From assembly GCF_001280845.1 (NCBI RefSeq), contig NZ_LGHP01000004.1:313261-377260 (forward strand): a stretch of DNA of 64,000 nt, given 5' to 3'. Numbering within the stretch: position 1 is the first letter of the stretch; every line of letters begins with the position of its first letter. The notes beneath the pieces are model-generated. The model searched no databases. It saw only the letters and a program-made list of their open reading frames with translations, and had not been told where the DNA came from. This DNA is from Bacillus sp. FJAT-28004 (lineage in GTDB: Bacteria > Bacillota > Bacilli > Paenibacillales > Paenibacillaceae). Below are positions 61,331 to 64,000 of the stretch, piece after piece. Both the position numbers and the translations under genes were made by a program.

Positions 61331-62200
61331 TTATCTTGAGAGTCTGAACATTTTATGCAGAAATCCTTTGACACCGCCGTTAATTGCAGTATTTTGTGGT
61401 ATTTCAAGAAATTGCTTTGCGATCCGATCAATCGCAATGGATGCTTCGCTTCCAGGATAAGCTACAGTAAATGGCACTTGACGCTTCACCGCTTTTGACA
61501 CATTTGGGTCATCAGGCAAAATACCCAGATGAGGCAAATCAGATTGAAGAAACCTCTGTGCGACCATACTGATTTTTTCAGCAGTTTGCTTACCTTCGCG
61601 GAAATCGGCTGCTCGATTGACGATTAGTTTGAAGTGAACGTCCACCTCCATTGATTTAACCATCTTAATTAATGCATAAGCATCTGTAATTGAAGTTGGT
61701 TCAGGTGTCGTCACAACAATCGTCTCTTGAGCCGCAGTTATAAATTTTATGGTTTCCTTCGAAAGGCCAGCCCCAGTATCAAACAAGATAACATCATATC
61801 TGCCGTGCAGCTTACTGATCTCATCAGCAAAACGGTCGAGCTGCTCTGTAGACAAATCCATCAAATCTCTAAAACCGGAACCACCAGCAATAAAGTTAAG
61901 TCCCTCCGGTCCTTCCTGCACGATTTCCCAAATCGTTTTTTCCTGCTTTAGCAGATGATACAAATTATAGGTTGATGAAACACCCATTAGCACGTCAATG
62001 TTAGCCATACCGATATCTGCATCAAATACGAGCACTTTTTTACCCAATCGTTGAAGCGCCAGTGCAAAATTCAAGCTGAAATTTGATTTACCAACTCCAC
62101 CCTTGCCACTGGTAACTGTAACCACGCGAGTCGTTCGACCATCAACTTGAAGCTCCTGCTGCTTGACTAGATTACGTAATGCTTCAGCTTGGTCCATCAT
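61331..62200 (-). CDS. flhG: Flagellar number regulator FlhG (YlxH), MinD/ParA family
   Basis: Membrane-associated ATPase that sets flagellar number and placement with FlhF. The N-terminal DQAEALRNLV matches the DQAxxLR motif that stimulates FlhF GTPase. The deviant Walker A is SGKGGVGKSN near residue 32, with VFDADIGMANIDVLMG near 58. It has 289 residues. Its ATG overlaps the flhF stop by four bases. Confidence 0.96.
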   Translation of the reverse strand: MMDQAEALRNLVKQQELQVDGRTTRVVTVTSGKGGVGKSNFSLNFALALQRLGKKVLVFDADIGMANIDVLMGVSSTYNLYHLLKQEKTIWEIVQEGPEGLNFIAGGSGFRDLMDLSTEQLDRFADEISKLHGRYDVILFDTGAGLSKETIKFITAAQETIVVTTPEPTSITDAYALIKMVKSMEVDVHFKLIVNRAADFREGKQTAEKISMVAQRFLQSDLPHLGILPDDPNVSKAVKRQVPFTVAYPGSEASIAIDRIAKQFLEIPQNTAINGGVKGFLHKMFRLSR

Positions 62201-63399
62201 AAGCTGTTACTCCCGAGCAGCTGCCGAACATATGAGTCCACTTGAAACTTCTCTATATCGTCAGGAACCGTTTGTCCACTCGCCATATAGGTAGGAAGCA
62301 ATTCGAAATTCATAATGAGGTTAAAAATAGCTCCGTAAACCGATGTTTCATCTAGTTTTGTAAACAATACTTTTCGAACGCCATATTTGCAAAAATGATT
62401 CGCTACCGCAGACATATCCTTCGTCTTGCCAGTCATGCTGAGCACTAATACCGTTTCATTAGGCTCGGTAGTCTGAAGCAAACTGTTAACCTCTGATACA
62501 TGAAGCTCGCTTCGGAAGTTTCGTCCAGCGGTATCCATATAAATGAGCTCCCGCTCTTCAAGCTGCTTGAAGGCACGCGGCAAATCCATTTGCGAAAATA
62601 CGACCTCAAGCGGCACGTTCAAAATGTTAGCATAGGTTCTTAGCTGATCCACCGCTGCTATCCGGTAAGTATCTGAAGTAATAAATCCAACTTTTCTTCC
62701 ATGTTTAATCGTTTGTTCAGCTGCCAGCTTCGCAATGGTCGTCGTCTTGCCAACTCCGGTCGGACCAACAAAATGAACAACTCTCACTTGGCTGCTAATA
62801 CTGCTTCCGCTATACGGCTGCAGCCATTCTTCTAGCAGCTCAGCCGCATGCTCCCATACTTGCTCTTTTGAGTAATCAATCTTCTCTTCTGCTTGCTTAT
62901 CTGAAATCGTTTGGATTAAACGCTCAATCCACTGCGGTTCCATTTCTTGTTCTATGAGATGTTCTCTCAATACAACCAAGTGCTCGGACATAGCCGATAG
63001 ACTACTTTGTTGTTTTGATAGCTTGAGCATATACTCTCTTAAATCTCGAATCTCATCGATAATATACTGTTCTCGTTCTAATTTTTCCTTCTGAGGTTCT
63101 GCTGCAAGCACCACAGGCGGCTCCATTACAGCAGTTACTGTTCGCTGAGCCGTTTGCAAAATTTGCTCAACGACCGCATCTACTTGAGGATTCGGATTTC
63201 GCTGAGGTTTGGCTGGAGGGCTCGCTTGATTCGATTCGATAGCGGCAATAACCTCCATCTTTTTTTTACGAAACATCCCCATAAAGCCGCCTACCTTGAT
63301 TTCCTTCGTATTCAATATGACGGCATCTTTCCCGAGCTCGCTTCGAATAAGAGAAACTGCTTCTGGCAATGCACTGACAACATATCGTTTTACTCTCAT
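62197..63399 (-). CDS. flhF: Flagellar SRP-like GTPase FlhF
   Basis: SRP-family GTPase locating the flagellar base. It has a basic B domain (to about 115), an N domain, then a G domain with GPTGVGKTTTIAKLA near 218, DTYRIAAVDQL, DTAGR near 298 and TKLDE near 355. It has 400 residues. The ATG overlaps the flhA stop by four bases. It is encoded directly before flhG, its partner. Confidence 0.97.
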   Translation of the reverse strand: MRVKRYVVSALPEAVSLIRSELGKDAVILNTKEIKVGGFMGMFRKKKMEVIAAIESNQASPPAKPQRNPNPQVDAVVEQILQTAQRTVTAVMEPPVVLAAEPQKEKLEREQYIIDEIRDLREYMLKLSKQQSSLSAMSEHLVVLREHLIEQEMEPQWIERLIQTISDKQAEEKIDYSKEQVWEHAAELLEEWLQPYSGSSISSQVRVVHFVGPTGVGKTTTIAKLAAEQTIKHGRKVGFITSDTYRIAAVDQLRTYANILNVPLEVVFSQMDLPRAFKQLEERELIYMDTAGRNFRSELHVSEVNSLLQTTEPNETVLVLSMTGKTKDMSAVANHFCKYGVRKVLFTKLDETSVYGAIFNLIMNFELLPTYMASGQTVPDDIEKFQVDSYVRQLLGSNSL

Positions 63400-64000
63400 A
63401 GATTCACCACCCCGACGCTCTGAACTTCAATATTTGGTTCAAGCTCACTGTAAGACAGAACTGGCACATCCTGCATCGTTCTCTCGACAATTTGCCTCAA
63501 ATACATCCGAATGGTAGGCGATGCGAGTACAACAGGCTGTTGGCCTGCTTGTATTTGGCGATTTACATGTTCGTTAAGCTTCTGGTAAATCTGCTGAGTG
63601 GAAACAGGATCCAGTGCAATATAGCTGCCTTGATCCGACTGTTGTACTGATTCCGCAATTTTTTTCTCAAGCTGTGGTCCTACTGTAATCACTCGCAACG
63701 TATCACTACCTGATGAGAATTGCTGTGTAATTTGCCTTGATAGCGACTGCCGCACATACTCAGTCAATATATCAGGATCTTTTGTATAGTTTCCGTGATC
63801 CGCTAGTGCTTCAAATATGGTGACAAGGTCTCGTATAGATACTTTTTCTCTCAGCAGCTTCGCCAAAACTTTTTGTACGTCACCAATGGTAAGAATGGAC
63901 GGTATGAGCTCATCGATAAGTGCAGGATATGATTCTTTTACATTTTCTACGAGCTGTTTCGTTTCTTGGCGTCCAATTAGCTCATGCGCATGACGTTTAA
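63396..64000 (-). CDS. flhA: Flagellar export gate protein FlhA, C-terminal part
   Basis: The last ~200 codons of FlhA; the N-terminal membrane part lies beyond position 64000. The frame is open to the window edge, with in-frame codons beginning at 63998. The cytosolic export-gate domain is recognisable from HELIGRQETKQLV, then LTIGDVQKVLAKLLREKVSIRDLVTIFEALADHG and the C-terminal PVLSYSELEP. An internal TTG could be mistaken for a start at 63866, but the upstream sequence is clearly conserved FlhA. Stop overlaps flhF. Confidence 0.95.
   Translation of the reverse strand, partial: KRHAHELIGRQETKQLVENVKESYPALIDELIPSILTIGDVQKVLAKLLREKVSIRDLVTIFEALADHGNYTKDPDILTEYVRQSLSRQITQQFSSGSDTLRVITVGPQLEKKIAESVQQSDQGSYIALDPVSTQQIYQKLNEHVNRQIQAGQQPVVLASPTIRMYLRQIVERTMQDVPVLSYSELEPNIEVQSVGVVNL

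Noticed and set aside
1..64000. Mobile elements, prophage or transferred island
   Set aside because: Gene order is syntenic with Bacillus throughout; no integrase, transposase, tRNA-flanked repeat or run of unlike genes is seen.

Overview
The window is a gene-dense stretch of a Firmicutes chromosome, most likely Paenibacillus or a close relative in Paenibacillaceae. Gene content and order follow the Bacillus subtilis region ymdB-rny-recA-cinA-pgsA-ymf-spoIIIE-tepA-rnjB-dapA-dapG-asd-spoVF-mlpA-ylxY-pnp-rpsO-ribF-truB-nrnA-rbfA-infB-ylxQ-ylxR-nusA-rimP-polC-proS-rseP-dxr-cdsA-uppS-frr-pyrH-tsf-rpsB-swrB-sigD-che-flhG-flhF-flhA. The sporulation genes (spoIIIE, sleB, dpaAB, ylxY) show an endospore former. 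All 61 genes I support lie on the minus strand, so transcription runs from high to low coordinates. I see no tRNA, rRNA, insertion sequence, prophage or CRISPR array. The genus call is inference from synteny and protein style.

Regions, in the direction of transcription: (1) 64000-52031, the tail of a large flagellar and chemotaxis operon: flhA (partial), flhF, flhG, cheB, cheA, cheW, cheC, cheD, a small membrane protein, sigD, a DUF342/FapA protein, an unknown small protein, a SwrB-like protein and a YceG/MltG-like protein. (2) 52008-44805, the rpsB, tsf, pyrH and frr translation genes, then uppS-cdsA-dxr-rseP (undecaprenyl-PP, CDP-diacylglycerol, isoprenoid and site-2 protease). (3) 44794-38995, proS and polC. 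The ProRS is the short archaeal/eukaryal-like type. (4) 38969-30658, the rimP-nusA-ylxR-ylxQ-infB-rbfA-nrnA-truB-ribF operon, with a strong promoter and a probable NusA-type attenuator ahead of rimP. (5) 30603-24903, rpsO, pnp, ylxY (sigma-E-like promoter), mlpA and dut. (6) 24836-16674, dpaA-dpaB-asd-dapG-dapA (sigma-K-like promoter; lysine and dipicolinate synthesis), rnjB, tepA and ylzJ. (7) 16622-4532, spoIIIE, sleB (sigma-G-like promoter), the ymfF-ymfH-ymfI EF-P modification set, ymfJ, ymfK, a RodZ-like gene, yajQ, pgsA and cinA. (8) 4357-1, recA (SOS box and promoter), recX, rny and ymdB (partial).

The genes group by function: RNA decay (rny, ymdB, rnjB, pnp, nrnA), translation and ribosome assembly, envelope lipid supply, DNA replication and repair, motility, and sporulation. 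The least explained sequence is the 473-base gap between dapA and rnjB. It holds about six ~39-base tandem repeats, each carrying a short GAAGC/GCTTC inverted repeat, in the likely rnjB leader. A single related element sits just upstream of the tsf ribosome-binding site. Many starts are TTG or GTG; I placed starts by Shine-Dalgarno spacing and family N-termini.
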